NCBI GenBank assembly: GCA_009692585.1 | Contig: SHYX01000019.1 | Coordinates: 22,195 to 86,194 of the forward strand | DNA length: 64,000 bases | Source: Myxococcales bacterium | Lineage (GTDB): Bacteria > Myxococcota > UBA796 > SXON01 | Direction: 5' to 3' | Shown here: one piece after another, positions 1 through 8,196 of the stretch | Layout: each line of letters opens with the position of its first letter | How positions within the stretch are numbered: the first letter of the stretch is position 1 | Notes under the pieces: model-generated | Databases searched by the model: none | What the model was told of the DNA's origin: nothing | The model's input: only the letters and a program-made list of their open reading frames with translations | Made by a program: the position numbers and the translations under genes

Positions 1-266
1 GAGCATGTTCATGTCGAGGAACTACTTGAACAGCTGTTGTACCCGAGCTGCTCGCAGAAGAGCCGCTCGCTGCGAACGGTGTACAAGGCCATGAGCACCG
101 AGGCCTTCAGGAGCCGCTCAGGGGCGACCGAAGGCCGACCGCCGGCGGCGTACATGCCCGCGAAGACCGGGTCCAGTTCCGCGAGCACCTCGTCAACGAG
201 CCGCTTCACCGCCCGGAGTGAGTGCGTAGGTGGAACCAGGCGCTCCATCGAGACGAGGGCGAGCAT
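1..266 (-). pseudogene. IS5-family transposase, 5' fragment, broken
   Basis: The minus-strand reading from 266 gives the N-terminal dimer/DNA-binding region (DUF772 type) of an IS5/IS1182-like transposase: ERLVPPTHSLRAVKRLVDEV, then GGRPSVAPERLLKASVLMAL and SERLFCEQLGYN. After Tyr-Asn the frame is lost. One base is missing, and in the restored frame the expected Leu-Phe-Lys-Trp-Phe-Leu-Asp-Met has a TAG where Trp should be. The gene therefore carries both a frameshift and a nonsense codon. The catalytic DDE domain would lie beyond the left edge. The intact 5' part and missing function mark a dead insertion-sequence remnant. Confidence 0.8.
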
Positions 267-342
267 CGAAGGCTGCTTGGGAGTCGTACCGCGGATGCGA
301 TCCGATCACCCGATGAACGACGGTTGGCCACCGCCAGCGGCA

Positions 343-363
343 GGGTTTTCAGCGGACTGCTAA
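343..363. mobile_element. Candidate terminal repeat of the IS remnant
   Basis: About 77 bases upstream of the transposase start lies GGGTTTTCAGCGGACTGCTA followed by A. It resembles the TTTTCAGC...CTGCTA ends seen in IS5/IS1182-like elements. It overlaps the TAG stop codon of mmsA (360-362), so the element appears to end exactly at the mmsA 3' end and may supply its stop codon. The matching inverted repeat would lie outside the window, so the call is tentative. Confidence 0.4.
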
Positions 364-1847
364 CGGTTCCGCGGAAACCCGAGATCGATGGTGCTGGTTG
401 CCGGGTCCGGCCACCGACTGGTCACCACCTTGGTACGGGTGAAGAACCGGATGCCCTCGGGGCCGTACATGTGGTGGTCGCCGAACAGGGACGCGCGCCA
501 GCCGCCGAAGGAGTAGTAGGAGACCGGAACCGGAATCGGAACGTTGATCCCGACCATACCGACGTCGACCTCGCGTTGGAATCGTCGCGCCGCGCCGCCG
601 TCGCGGGTGAAGATGGCGGTGCCATTGCCGTACTCGTGGCTGTTGACCAGGGCCAGCGCCTCGTCGTAGGTGGCGACGCGCAACACCCCGAGGACGGGGC
701 CGAAGATCTCGTCGGTGTACATGCGTGTGCCCGGCCGCACGTGGTCCACCAGCGAGACACCGAGGAAGAACCCGTCGCCGGTGAACGCCTGCTTGCGTCC
801 GTCGCGCACCACCACCGCGCCCTCGGCGGTTGCGATGTCGAGATACGACGCGACCCGGTCGCGATGCTCGCGGGTGATGAGCGGCCCCATCTCGTTGACC
901 GGATCGGTGCCGGGGCCCACCCGGATGCGGTCCAGGCGCGCTTCGATGGCCTTGACCAGGGGGTCGGCGGCGTCGCCCACGGCGACCACCACCGCGATCG
1001 CCATGCAGCGCTCGCCCGCCGAACCGTACGCCGCCGAGACCGCAGCGTCCGCGGCCATGTTGATGTCGGCATCGGGAAGCACCACCATGTGGTTCTTCGC
1101 ACCGCCCAGGGCCTGGACGCGCTTGCCGTTGCGGGTGCCGTTCTCGTAGATGTAGCGCGCGATCGGCGTCGAGCCGACGAACGAGAGTGCCGCCACGGCC
1201 GGGTGTTCGATGAGCCGGTCGACGACCACCTTGTCGCCATGCACCACGTTGAGCACGCCGTCCGGCAGACCCGCTTCTTTCAGCAACGCCGCCAGGAAAT
1301 TCGAGCACGACGGATCCTTCTCGCTCGGCTTCAGGACGCAGGTGTTTCCGCAGGCGATGGCGTTGGCCAGCATCCAGATCGGCACCATCGCCGGGAAGTT
1401 GAAGGGCGTGATCGCCGCGACGACGCCGAGCGGCTGACGCAGGGAGTACACGTCGACGCCGGTCGCCGCCTGCTCGGAGTGTTCCCCCTTCAGAAGATGG
1501 GGCACCCCGCACGCGAACTCGACGTTTTCGAGGCCGCGGGAGATCTCGCCCATGGCGTCGGCGTGCACCTTCCCGTGCTCGCTGGTCAGGATCCGGGCAA
1601 GGTCGGCCTTGCGTGCGTCGAGCAGCTCGCGGAACTTGAATAGGATCTCGGCCCGCCGCGACAGCGAGGACTGGCTCCAGGTCTTCCCTGCCTTCATGCA
1701 GGAGGCAACCACGCCGTCCACCTCGGCGACATCCGCGTAGTCGACGTGCGCCTGCACCTGGCCCACCGCTGGGTCGTACACCGCGCCGCTGCGCCCCGAG
1801 TTGCCGAAGACCTCCCTGCCGTCGATCCAGTGTCCGATGCGCTTCAT
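360..1847 (-). CDS. mmsA: Methylmalonate-semialdehyde dehydrogenase (CoA-acylating)
   Basis: A 495-residue aldehyde dehydrogenase of the MmsA type. It oxidises methylmalonate or malonate semialdehyde to propionyl-CoA or acetyl-CoA with NAD+ and CoA, in valine, pyrimidine and inositol catabolism. It is full length for the family (about 490-500). The cofactor segment ITPFNFPAMVPIWM (Asn150) is present, and GSAGERCMA places the catalytic Cys at 281. The Glu general base of ordinary ALDHs is absent, as is usual for MmsA. The ATG at 1845-1847 starts the typical MKRIGHWIDG. It is divergent from the CAP lipoprotein, 40 bases away. No other valine-degradation gene is visible. The stop overlaps the IS end. 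Confidence 0.95.
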   Translation of the reverse strand: MKRIGHWIDGREVFGNSGRSGAVYDPAVGQVQAHVDYADVAEVDGVVASCMKAGKTWSQSSLSRRAEILFKFRELLDARKADLARILTSEHGKVHADAMGEISRGLENVEFACGVPHLLKGEHSEQAATGVDVYSLRQPLGVVAAITPFNFPAMVPIWMLANAIACGNTCVLKPSEKDPSCSNFLAALLKEAGLPDGVLNVVHGDKVVVDRLIEHPAVAALSFVGSTPIARYIYENGTRNGKRVQALGGAKNHMVVLPDADINMAADAAVSAAYGSAGERCMAIAVVVAVGDAADPLVKAIEARLDRIRVGPGTDPVNEMGPLITREHRDRVASYLDIATAEGAVVVRDGRKQAFTGDGFFLGVSLVDHVRPGTRMYTDEIFGPVLGVLRVATYDEALALVNSHEYGNGTAIFTRDGGAARRFQREVDVGMVGINVPIPVPVSYYSFGGWRASLFGDHHMYGPEGIRFFTRTKVVTSRWPDPATSTIDLGFPRNR

Positions 1848-1887
1848 GCCGGCTCCGATAGTTCGACAGGGTCGTTAGCCTGTGGCG

Positions 1888-2367
1888 ATGAACTCCGCCC
1901 GCACGCTGTCGGCCTTCGCGCTCCTCTCCGGCTGCGGCGCCGAAGCCGTCGAGTTCGAGGTCGACGACATGCTCGCCGCCCACAACGCAGTGCGCCTCGA
2001 GTACGGTGTGGCCGCGCTTTCAGCGGATGTCGTGCTGGCTGACACCGCCCTGGAATGGTCGCGACAGCTATCTGCGGACGGCTGTGACCTCGTGCATAGC
2101 GAAGGCGAGTACGGGGAGAACCTCTACTGGACCTCGGCCACCGCCACGCCCGAGGAGGTGGTGACGGCCTGGGCGTCGGAGGTCGCTGACTATGACCTGG
2201 GTACGCACACCTGCGTCGAGGGTGTGGTCTGCGGCCACTTCACGCAGGTGGTCTGGGCCGACACTACCACCGTCGGCTGCGGGTCCGCGGTGTGCTCGGA
2301 CGGGGGGGAGGTGTGGACCTGCGAGTACGACCCGCCCGGCAACTACGTGGGCGAGACCCCCTTCTGA
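1888..2367 (+). CDS. CAP-domain (SCP/PR-1) lipoprotein
   Basis: A 159-residue secreted CAP-superfamily protein. A short signal peptide ends in the lipobox LLSGC, so it should be lipid-anchored at Cys16. The CAP core follows: HNAVR near the N terminus, HSEGEYGENLYW, the CAP1 signature GHFTQVVW and the CAP2 signature CEYDPPGNYVGE. The two conserved His and the Glu pocket are all visible. Extra cysteines suggest disulfides. Bacterial CAP proteins are extracellular and mostly of unknown function. I chose the ATG at 1888; a GTG two codons earlier is also in frame. The stop overlaps the chrA start as TGATG, implying coupling. Confidence 0.88.
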   Translation: MNSARTLSAFALLSGCGAEAVEFEVDDMLAAHNAVRLEYGVAALSADVVLADTALEWSRQLSADGCDLVHSEGEYGENLYWTSATATPEEVVTAWASEVADYDLGTHTCVEGVVCGHFTQVVWADTTTVGCGSAVCSDGGEVWTCEYDPPGNYVGETPF

Positions 2368-3512
2368 TGGTGCAGCCCGCGGCGGGCCCGTCGATGCGCG
2401 AGCTTGCCGCGTACTTCCTGAAGCTCGGCGCGGTGGGCTTCGGCGGCCCCATCGCCCTGGTCGGGTACATGCAGCGCGACCTTGTCGAGGCGCGTGGGTG
2501 GGTCACCCGTGAGGACTACAAGGAGGGCCTGGCGCTGGCCCAGTTGATGCCGGGCCCGCTGGCGGCGCAGCTGGCGATGTACCTGGGGTGGGTGCGGGGA
2601 GGGGTCCTCGGCGCGACGCTGGTGGGATTGGCCTTCGTGTTGCCGTCCTTCCTGATGGTCATGGCGCTGTCGGCCGCCTACCTTGAGTTCGGTGGCATGC
2701 CCTGGATGCAGGGGGTCTTCTACGGCGTCGGCGCCGCGGTCATCGCCATCATCGGCAAGAGCGCCTGGAAGCTGGCGCAGACCACCCTCGGCAAGGCACG
2801 GCTCTTGTGGGTGCTCTACGGCGTCTCCGCGCTGTTGACCGCGATCACCGAGACCGAGATGGTGGCGTTCTTCTTGCTTTGCGGTGCCATCGGTGCGGTG
2901 GCGGCGGCGCCGGTGAAACCGGGGGCGGCAGCGGTACTTTTTCCGTGGCCGTTTCTGTTGACGGGGCTGCACGGTCCCGCCGAAGGCTCCACGCTGTGGA
3001 CCATCGCCTGGTACTTCACCGAAGCCGGCGCTTTCGTCTTCGGCAGCGGCCTCGCCATCGTGCCCTTCCTCCACAGCGGCGTCGTCAACGAGTTCGGTTG
3101 GCTGAGCGAGCGGCAGTTCCTCGACGCCGTCGCCGTCGCGATGATCACACCGGGGCCGGTCGTGATCACCGTCGCGTTCATCGGGTACCTGACCGCGGGT
3201 CCGATCGGTGCGTGTGTGGCCGCGCTCGCGACGTTCTTGCCCTGCTACCTGCTGGTGGTGGGCCCCGCGCCGTATTTCCGTCGCGTGGTCGGGAACGTAC
3301 GCGTGAAGGGTTTCGTCGATGGCGTCACGGCCGCCGCTTCGGGTGCGATCGCCGGTGCGGCGTTTGTGCTGGGTCGCCGGGCGGTGGTCGATCTTCCCAC
3401 CGGGCTGATATTGCTCGCGACACTGGCGGCACTCACGTGGATCAAGCGCGTGCCGGAGCCCGTGGTGATCGTGATCGCGGGGCTGGTGGGGTTGGCGATC
3501 GTGGGGGGATAG
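2367..3512 (+). CDS. chrA: Chromate transporter, ChrA family
   Basis: A 381-residue polytopic inner-membrane protein of the CHR family, which exports chromate. It is the long two-domain type. The first half has LKLGAVGFGGPIALVGYMQR and EGLALAQLMPGPLAAQLA. The second half has the homologous pair FTEAGAFVFGSGLAIVPFL and VAVAMITPGPVVITVAFIGY. The paired GG/GS and MPGP/TPGP motifs are the family signature. The ATG at 2367 overlaps the stop of the CAP gene; an internal ATG at 2394 is possible. The LysR gene downstream, on the same strand 219 bases away, could be its regulator, but the sequence does not prove this. Confidence 0.92.
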   Translation: MVQPAAGPSMRELAAYFLKLGAVGFGGPIALVGYMQRDLVEARGWVTREDYKEGLALAQLMPGPLAAQLAMYLGWVRGGVLGATLVGLAFVLPSFLMVMALSAAYLEFGGMPWMQGVFYGVGAAVIAIIGKSAWKLAQTTLGKARLLWVLYGVSALLTAITETEMVAFFLLCGAIGAVAAAPVKPGAAAVLFPWPFLLTGLHGPAEGSTLWTIAWYFTEAGAFVFGSGLAIVPFLHSGVVNEFGWLSERQFLDAVAVAMITPGPVVITVAFIGYLTAGPIGACVAALATFLPCYLLVVGPAPYFRRVVGNVRVKGFVDGVTAAASGAIAGAAFVLGRRAVVDLPTGLILLATLAALTWIKRVPEPVVIVIAGLVGLAIVGG

Positions 3513-3731
3513 GCGGGCTCATGGGTGTTCCCCCTCCCGGTGGCCGGGGGGCGTCGCGAGCCAGGGCGGGCGGTGGGCGCCGACCGCGGCGACGAGGGGC
3601 TGGACGGCGGTCGGAAACGTCGATCCCAATCGCGAGTCGGTTATCGCGTCCGGGGTCGGTGACTCCGGGTACCCGTGACCGCGCGGCGAGATCCGCCGCT
3701 TGAGCACCGGCCGCCTCATCCAATCTCCCCC

Positions 3732-4628
3732 ATGCCCCTCCCCGACCTCCACTCCCTCCGCTGTTTTGACGCGGCCGCCACCCACCTGAACTTCAGCGTG
3801 GCCGCGAAGACGGTCGCCCTCTCCCCCGCGGCGTTCAGCACCCGGATCAGCGCGCTCGAGGATCTGCTGGGCGTCCGACTTTTCGAGCGCTCCACCCGCC
3901 GGGTCTCGCTCACCCTGGAAGGCGCACGCCTTCTCCCCCAGGCGCGCCGGACCCTCGAAGAAGCCGCCCGCTGCCGCTCGGTGGCCCGCGGCGATGGCAC
4001 GCCCACTCCGTTCGAACTCGTTCTCGGTACGCGGTGGGAGTTGGGCCTGAGCTGGCTCGTCCCCGCCCTCGACGGGCTCGGCATCGCGCGGCCGGAACGA
4101 ACCATCCACCTCCAGTTCGGGGACAGCCCGGATCTCCTCGGCCGAGTCCACCGGGGGCAGGTGGACGCGATGGTGTCGAGCATTCGGCTCGGGAGCCCAG
4201 GCCTCGAGTACGCCGCTCTTCACAGCGAAGACTACGTCTTCGTCGCGTCCCCCGCGCTCGTCGCTCAGTCGCCCCTGACCTCCGCCGTCGACGCACCCGC
4301 GCACACGCTCCTGGACGCCCACCCGGACCTGCCCCTCTTCCGCTACTTTCTCGACGCGCAGCCGCACGCGGCCACCTGGACGTTCGCCCGCACCGAGATT
4401 CTCGGCGCCATCGCGGCCATCCGCCACCGCGCCGCGGAGGGTGCCGGCGCCGCCGTGCTTCCCCGCTACTTCGTGCAGGCCGACCTCGACTGCGCGCGGC
4501 TCATCGCCCTCTGCCCCGACCACCCCATCCTCTCGGACGCCTTCCGCCTCGTGTGGCGCACCGGACACCCCCGGGACGCCGAACTCCGCCTCCTCGCCAG
4601 CGAGCTGCGCGCCCTCCCCCTCCGTTGA
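3732..4628 (+). CDS. LysR-family transcriptional regulator
   Basis: A 298-residue LysR-type regulator. The N-terminal winged helix-turn-helix runs from LPDLHSLRCFDAAATHLNFS through FSTRISALEDLLGVRLFERS to TLEGARLL, which closely resembles GcvA-type regulators. The effector-binding domain follows, with a GAGAAVLPRYFV segment typical of the second half. The ATG at 3732 gives the usual start of the family, a few residues before the first helix. An upstream in-frame start would add an unlikely basic, Pro-rich leader. It follows chrA by 219 bases that hold no other gene, and precedes the MNIO unit by 87 bases. Its ligand is unknown. Confidence 0.9.
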   Translation: MPLPDLHSLRCFDAAATHLNFSVAAKTVALSPAAFSTRISALEDLLGVRLFERSTRRVSLTLEGARLLPQARRTLEEAARCRSVARGDGTPTPFELVLGTRWELGLSWLVPALDGLGIARPERTIHLQFGDSPDLLGRVHRGQVDAMVSSIRLGSPGLEYAALHSEDYVFVASPALVAQSPLTSAVDAPAHTLLDAHPDLPLFRYFLDAQPHAATWTFARTEILGAIAAIRHRAAEGAGAAVLPRYFVQADLDCARLIALCPDHPILSDAFRLVWRTGHPRDAELRLLASELRALPLR

Positions 4629-4715
4629 TTCTTCGGGCTGGCCGAACAATCGGGTTCGCGACTGAGAGATTCCTATGGCGCGGAGCCGTCGATATGGTGA
4701 TGGTCGGAGATACCC

Positions 4716-5240
4716 ATGTTCCCCTTCCTGCCCCTCCTCCTCGCTTCCTGCGCCACCGACCCTGCTGCCACGGCTGCGGCGACCGACGCGGCCACCGTGC
4801 CCGATGATGGCGTCGACGACATCCAGACGAGCCTGGACCACCTCGCCGCGCTCCAGATCGTCGAAGTGGGCGCGCTCATCAACGACGCAGCCGAAGAATC
4901 TAACTCCTGCTACGGGCCGTGCCCGGAGGACGAAGCTGCCATCGCCGCGGAGGAGGCGCAGCAGGCTGAACGCCTTGACCGGCTGGTGGATCTCGCCGAC
5001 GCGACGGCCGTAGCCGAGGGGAGGGCCGAGACCTGCGGCGATGACACAGTATCGGCCAATCTCCGAGCGCTGGCGGCGCTGCGAATTGTCGAGATCGGAG
5101 CATTCCTCACCGCCGAACCCGAGAACAACCCGTATTGCTACAACTTCCCCTGTGTGTCGGACATCGCCGCGGCCGAGGAGATCACCTGTGCTCGGGCCGA
5201 GACGCTGGACCGGATCGTCCGGGGCGCGGAGGGGCTCTGA
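4716..5240 (+). CDS. Small lipoprotein with duplicated Cys-Tyr-x-Pro-Cys module, putative MNIO substrate
   Basis: A 174-residue protein of no recognised family. An 11-residue signal peptide ends at Cys12 (lipobox LASC) and a low-complexity Ala/Thr/Asp linker follows. Two copies of a module of about 60 residues come next. Residues 34-96 hold LAALQIVEVGAL, then SNSCYGPC (Cys65, Cys69), then an Ala/Glu helix ending in ERLDRLVDLA. Residues 109-172 hold LAALRIVEIGAF, then NPYCYNFPC (Cys141, Cys146), then an Ala/Glu helix ending in ETLDRIVRGA. A GGAGA ribosome site lies 5 bases before the ATG. The stop overlaps the start of the DUF692/MNIO gene, so the two are coupled. MNIO enzymes modify Cys residues in precursor peptides, so I infer, without proof, that the paired Cys motifs are the modified sites. 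Confidence 0.7.
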   Translation: MFPFLPLLLASCATDPAATAAATDAATVPDDGVDDIQTSLDHLAALQIVEVGALINDAAEESNSCYGPCPEDEAAIAAEEAQQAERLDRLVDLADATAVAEGRAETCGDDTVSANLRALAALRIVEIGAFLTAEPENNPYCYNFPCVSDIAAAEEITCARAETLDRIVRGAEGL

Positions 5241-6145
5241 ACCTCGGCGTCGGGCTCGACCTGCCGTGGGCACCGCCCTTCGGGTTCGTGAGGAGCCCGG
5301 AGGGGCGGGATGCCGTGGCGACGCGCACGCTTCGCTACCTCGATCGGTATGCCGAGGACTACACCAGTTTCTTCGTGTCCTGGCAGCCTCGGGACCGAAA
5401 CGTTCCGACGGTGGACGGGTACCGCGACGTGCTCGACGACTTCTACGCGCGTGTGCCGCCGGGAAAGGCTCGCGGGCTGCACCACACCCGGCTCAATCTG
5501 GGGTCCGCCCAGGCTCCCGGTCTCGAGCTCGCCGAGTTCACCAACGGGCTGGCCGAGCGCTACCGAATCGAATGGGTGAACGAAGACCTCGGCATCTGGC
5601 ATCTGCGGGGGAAGATCTTGCCCTACCCCCTGCCCCCGATCCTCACCGATGCGGGGCTCGCCGCGAGCGTACGGAACGTCCGTGCCTGGCGCGAAGCCCT
5701 GACCCCACGACTACGCGTCGAGTTTCCGGGCTTCAGCGACGGTGCCAGCTTTTCGATCGGGACCTGGCACGCCTATGACTATTTTCGCTGTGTGATCGAG
5801 GACGGAGGGGCCGAAGCGACATTGGATGTCGGCCATCTGCTTGGCTGGCAATGGCAGCGGGGAAGGCGGGGAGAGGCGCTGTTCGAGGAATTGGATCGCC
5901 TCCCGCTCGACCGGTGCGTCGAGATCCACCTCTCCGGGTGCGCCATCGTCGGGCAGCGGTTCATCGACGCCCACCACGGCATCCTCCTCGACGAGCAGCT
6001 CGAACTGCTCGCCCGGCTTCTGCCGCGCTGCCCGGCGCTGGAGCTGGTCACCTACGAGGACCCTCGCTTCGACGAGGAGGGTGTCCTGGTGCCAAAATCG
6101 TTGGCCAACTACCAACGGCTCCGAGCGATGGTGGCGCATGGGTGA
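5237..6145 (+). CDS. DUF692/MNIO-family multinuclear non-haem iron oxidase
   Basis: A 302-residue TIM-barrel protein of the DUF692 family (MbnB, TglH, BufB and ChrH relatives), iron enzymes that oxidatively remodel cysteines or C termini of ribosomal peptides. Family landmarks in order: LGVGLDL (first strand), LHHTRLNLGS (His82/83), NEDLGIW (Glu116, where most members have Glu-His), LPYPLPP, VEFPGF (Glu162), LDVGH (Asp197, His200), IHLSG (His231), DAHHG (Asp244, His246, His247) and LELVTYED (Glu270). No ATG, GTG or TTG lies suitably placed. The best start is CTG at 5237, sharing bases with the upstream stop as CTGA, behind GGAGG at 5228. A later GTG would delete the first strand. The gene lies between its putative substrate and partner. 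Confidence 0.85.
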   Translation: MNLGVGLDLPWAPPFGFVRSPEGRDAVATRTLRYLDRYAEDYTSFFVSWQPRDRNVPTVDGYRDVLDDFYARVPPGKARGLHHTRLNLGSAQAPGLELAEFTNGLAERYRIEWVNEDLGIWHLRGKILPYPLPPILTDAGLAASVRNVRAWREALTPRLRVEFPGFSDGASFSIGTWHAYDYFRCVIEDGGAEATLDVGHLLGWQWQRGRRGEALFEELDRLPLDRCVEIHLSGCAIVGQRFIDAHHGILLDEQLELLARLLPRCPALELVTYEDPRFDEEGVLVPKSLANYQRLRAMVAHG

Positions 6146-6821
6146 TCTTCCCATCGAGGAGGCGCTCTACCGCCTCATCTACCACGCCGACTACCGCGGG
6201 CACTTCCTCGCCGGTCGCCTCGATCGCCTCGGTCTGGATCCTCAGGATCTCGCCGCGCTGGCCGCCGTCGACAAGGAACAGTTGGTGGCCGCCGCGACCC
6301 GCGCCCGAGCCGATGTGTTGCGCCGCCGGCACCGCGGCAGTGGCACGCCCCTGGACCTGTTCGCCATGACTCTCCATGGCGTCGACCTGGACCCGTTTCT
6401 CGAGGGGTTCCTGGCATCCGACTCGTTCCGCGCCTGCTCCGAGGTGGGCGGCGGCACCTGCATCGAAGAGGCCGTGTTCCGCTACTGCGAGGAGACCGGA
6501 ATCGGCGACCCCGCCGTGCGCGAAGCGGAGTGGCTGACGGCCCTGATGACGGCGCTGGTCGTGAATGCCAACCCCGAGTTCACGGTGCCGGCCCGGCGCC
6601 AGGGTGGCGGTTGGGTGGAGATGCGCCGGGGCGTGGTCTACGCCGCGGTCGACGGAAAACTTGTCGTAGGCCCGGTGCCCGCCGGAGTGGCCGCCATCGT
6701 GGCCCTGGGGCACGCGCGGGCGGCGATCGACGCCGGGATGCCACCTGATGTGGTCGATCGAGTGGCACACATGGGACTCATCGACCCTGATTCCGTCAGC
6801 CGGAGAGAAGCTACTCCGTGA
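6138..6821 (+). CDS. Putative MNIO partner protein
   Basis: A 227-residue soluble protein that I cannot assign by name. Its ATG overlaps the oxidase stop by 8 bases, so translation is coupled. MNIO enzymes commonly need a dedicated partner (MbnC, TglI or BufC type) that binds the precursor, and the position fits that role. Residues 1-65 are helical, with EEALYRLIYHADYRGHFLAG and repeated LGLDPQDLAAL-like turns. The middle holds a Cys-bearing stretch, SFRACSEVGGGTCIEEAVFRY. Residues 155-215 alternate strands and a helix ending in VVDRVAHMGLI, reminiscent of a precursor-recognition winged helix. The partner role rests on context. The last 11 bases overlap the convergent lipoprotein gene. Confidence 0.72.
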   Translation: MGDLPIEEALYRLIYHADYRGHFLAGRLDRLGLDPQDLAALAAVDKEQLVAAATRARADVLRRRHRGSGTPLDLFAMTLHGVDLDPFLEGFLASDSFRACSEVGGGTCIEEAVFRYCEETGIGDPAVREAEWLTALMTALVVNANPEFTVPARRQGGGWVEMRRGVVYAAVDGKLVVGPVPAGVAAIVALGHARAAIDAGMPPDVVDRVAHMGLIDPDSVSRREATP

Positions 6822-8142
6822 CCGTATTGAGCCTCAGCTCCAGGTCCGTGTGCGAATCGGTCCCGCTCGCCAATCGACCGCTGGGCTCGTTGTTGTAGCT
6901 GGCCACCGCCTCGCCCGTCTCGTTGATGATGCCGTCCCCATCGATGTCCAGGTAGGCCCAGAGGTAGACGATGGTGTTGGCCGGCGCGATGAGCGTGAAG
7001 CCGAGCGCGCTTCCGGTGAGGTCGGCGCCGCTGTAGGTCTGGTAGTCGTAGGCGATGGCCGGGATGTCGGAGACGCTCAGGTCGTCTTCCGGCCGATACT
7101 TCATCGCCGCGACGTGCACTTGGGAAGACGCGTCGAGGTCGTCAAAGCTGGTGGCCATGGTGATGTCGCCCGCAAGCAGGACGAACGGGACCGAGGCCGG
7201 GTTGGCATTGGAGCCGTCGGGGATCATCAATGTGGCGTTGAGGATGTCGTTGGTGCCGATGGTGATCGGGTTGAGCGAGGCGCCCGTTTCGTCGACGTAG
7301 TTGCCCCACTCGTCCGCCGGGTCGATGAGGCCGTTGAAGTTGGCGTCCCAGGCACCAAGCAGCTTCCCCGCGCCGAAGTTCTTGGCGACGTAAAGCTCGT
7401 AGCTGCCCACCGCCCCGTCATCGACGCGGGTGGGGGTGAACCCATCCACCCAGTAGGGGCCGTACCCGTCGTTGCCGTAGAAAAGCGCCATGCAGCTACC
7501 GCCGGCGTAGGGCTCGGTGATGAGGCCCTCCCCGGTGACGAGCACGTAGTCATCACGGTTCCAGCCGCCTCCGCCGCCGGGGGTCGCGAAGTCGTAGTAG
7601 AACACGGGGATGTCGATGTCTACGCCCGCGACCTCCGCACCCGGCACCACGTCGACCACATCGGGCCACACGCCCATCGGCTCGTAGGTGGCGATGATGC
7701 CGTCGGCCCAGTAGTCCAGCACCGCATAGACCCGCACCTGGGGAGCAAGCTCCGGGTCCACCTGCAGCTCGTAGCTGTTGCCCTCGGGGTCGGGCGAGCG
7801 GATGACGTACTGATCGACGTAGGTCATGGTGAACGTCTCTTCGTCAAGCGCGTAGGCGCTCACGAAGATCGAGCCGAACGGGAAGTCGTCGCCGTAGACC
7901 GAGCTCCATTCTTGCCACACCAGGTCGCCCATCTCGTCGTATTTGTAGACCTCCACCTGGATGGTGCCGCTGATGATCCCATCTTCGCCGTCGTTGCCGC
8001 TGTCACCGGAGTCCGCGGGGATCTCCTCGAGGCCGCCGCTGTCGTCTTTGGGGTCGTCGGCACCGTCTTCGCCGAAGCCCTGATCCGATCGGCAGCCGAA
8101 GACGGTCATCGCGAGCAGGGGGAACAGGGCACGAAAGGACAT
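6811..8142 (-). CDS. Secreted lipoprotein with EF-hand-like Asp loops
   Basis: A 443-residue exported protein of unknown function. The signal peptide ends in the lipobox VFGC (Cys17). An acidic Asp/Ser/Gly-rich linker (DSGDSGNDGEDG) follows, as is common in myxobacterial surface lipoproteins. The rest is beta-rich. Two calcium-loop-like segments, DANFNGLIDPADE near residue 275 and DIDGDGIINETGE near residue 405, fit the Dx(D/N)xDG pattern. A Gly-rich stretch lies mid-protein. Two to three repeated domains around such loops are likely. It lies upstream of the ATP-grasp gene's stop on the same strand only in the sense of gene order: the ATP-grasp gene precedes it by 54 bases. It converges on the MNIO unit. 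Confidence 0.75.
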   Translation of the reverse strand: MSFRALFPLLAMTVFGCRSDQGFGEDGADDPKDDSGGLEEIPADSGDSGNDGEDGIISGTIQVEVYKYDEMGDLVWQEWSSVYGDDFPFGSIFVSAYALDEETFTMTYVDQYVIRSPDPEGNSYELQVDPELAPQVRVYAVLDYWADGIIATYEPMGVWPDVVDVVPGAEVAGVDIDIPVFYYDFATPGGGGGWNRDDYVLVTGEGLITEPYAGGSCMALFYGNDGYGPYWVDGFTPTRVDDGAVGSYELYVAKNFGAGKLLGAWDANFNGLIDPADEWGNYVDETGASLNPITIGTNDILNATLMIPDGSNANPASVPFVLLAGDITMATSFDDLDASSQVHVAAMKYRPEDDLSVSDIPAIAYDYQTYSGADLTGSALGFTLIAPANTIVYLWAYLDIDGDGIINETGEAVASYNNEPSGRLASGTDSHTDLELRLNTVTE

Positions 8143-8196
8143 GGTGGCTCCGAAGGGTGCGCGCGAAGCGTACCACGGGGCCGGCGAAAGTTGGGG

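Noticed and set aside
222..1643. A 473-residue plus-strand frame over mmsA
   Set aside because: The minus strand encodes an intact MmsA with its active-site Cys; this frame has no motif.
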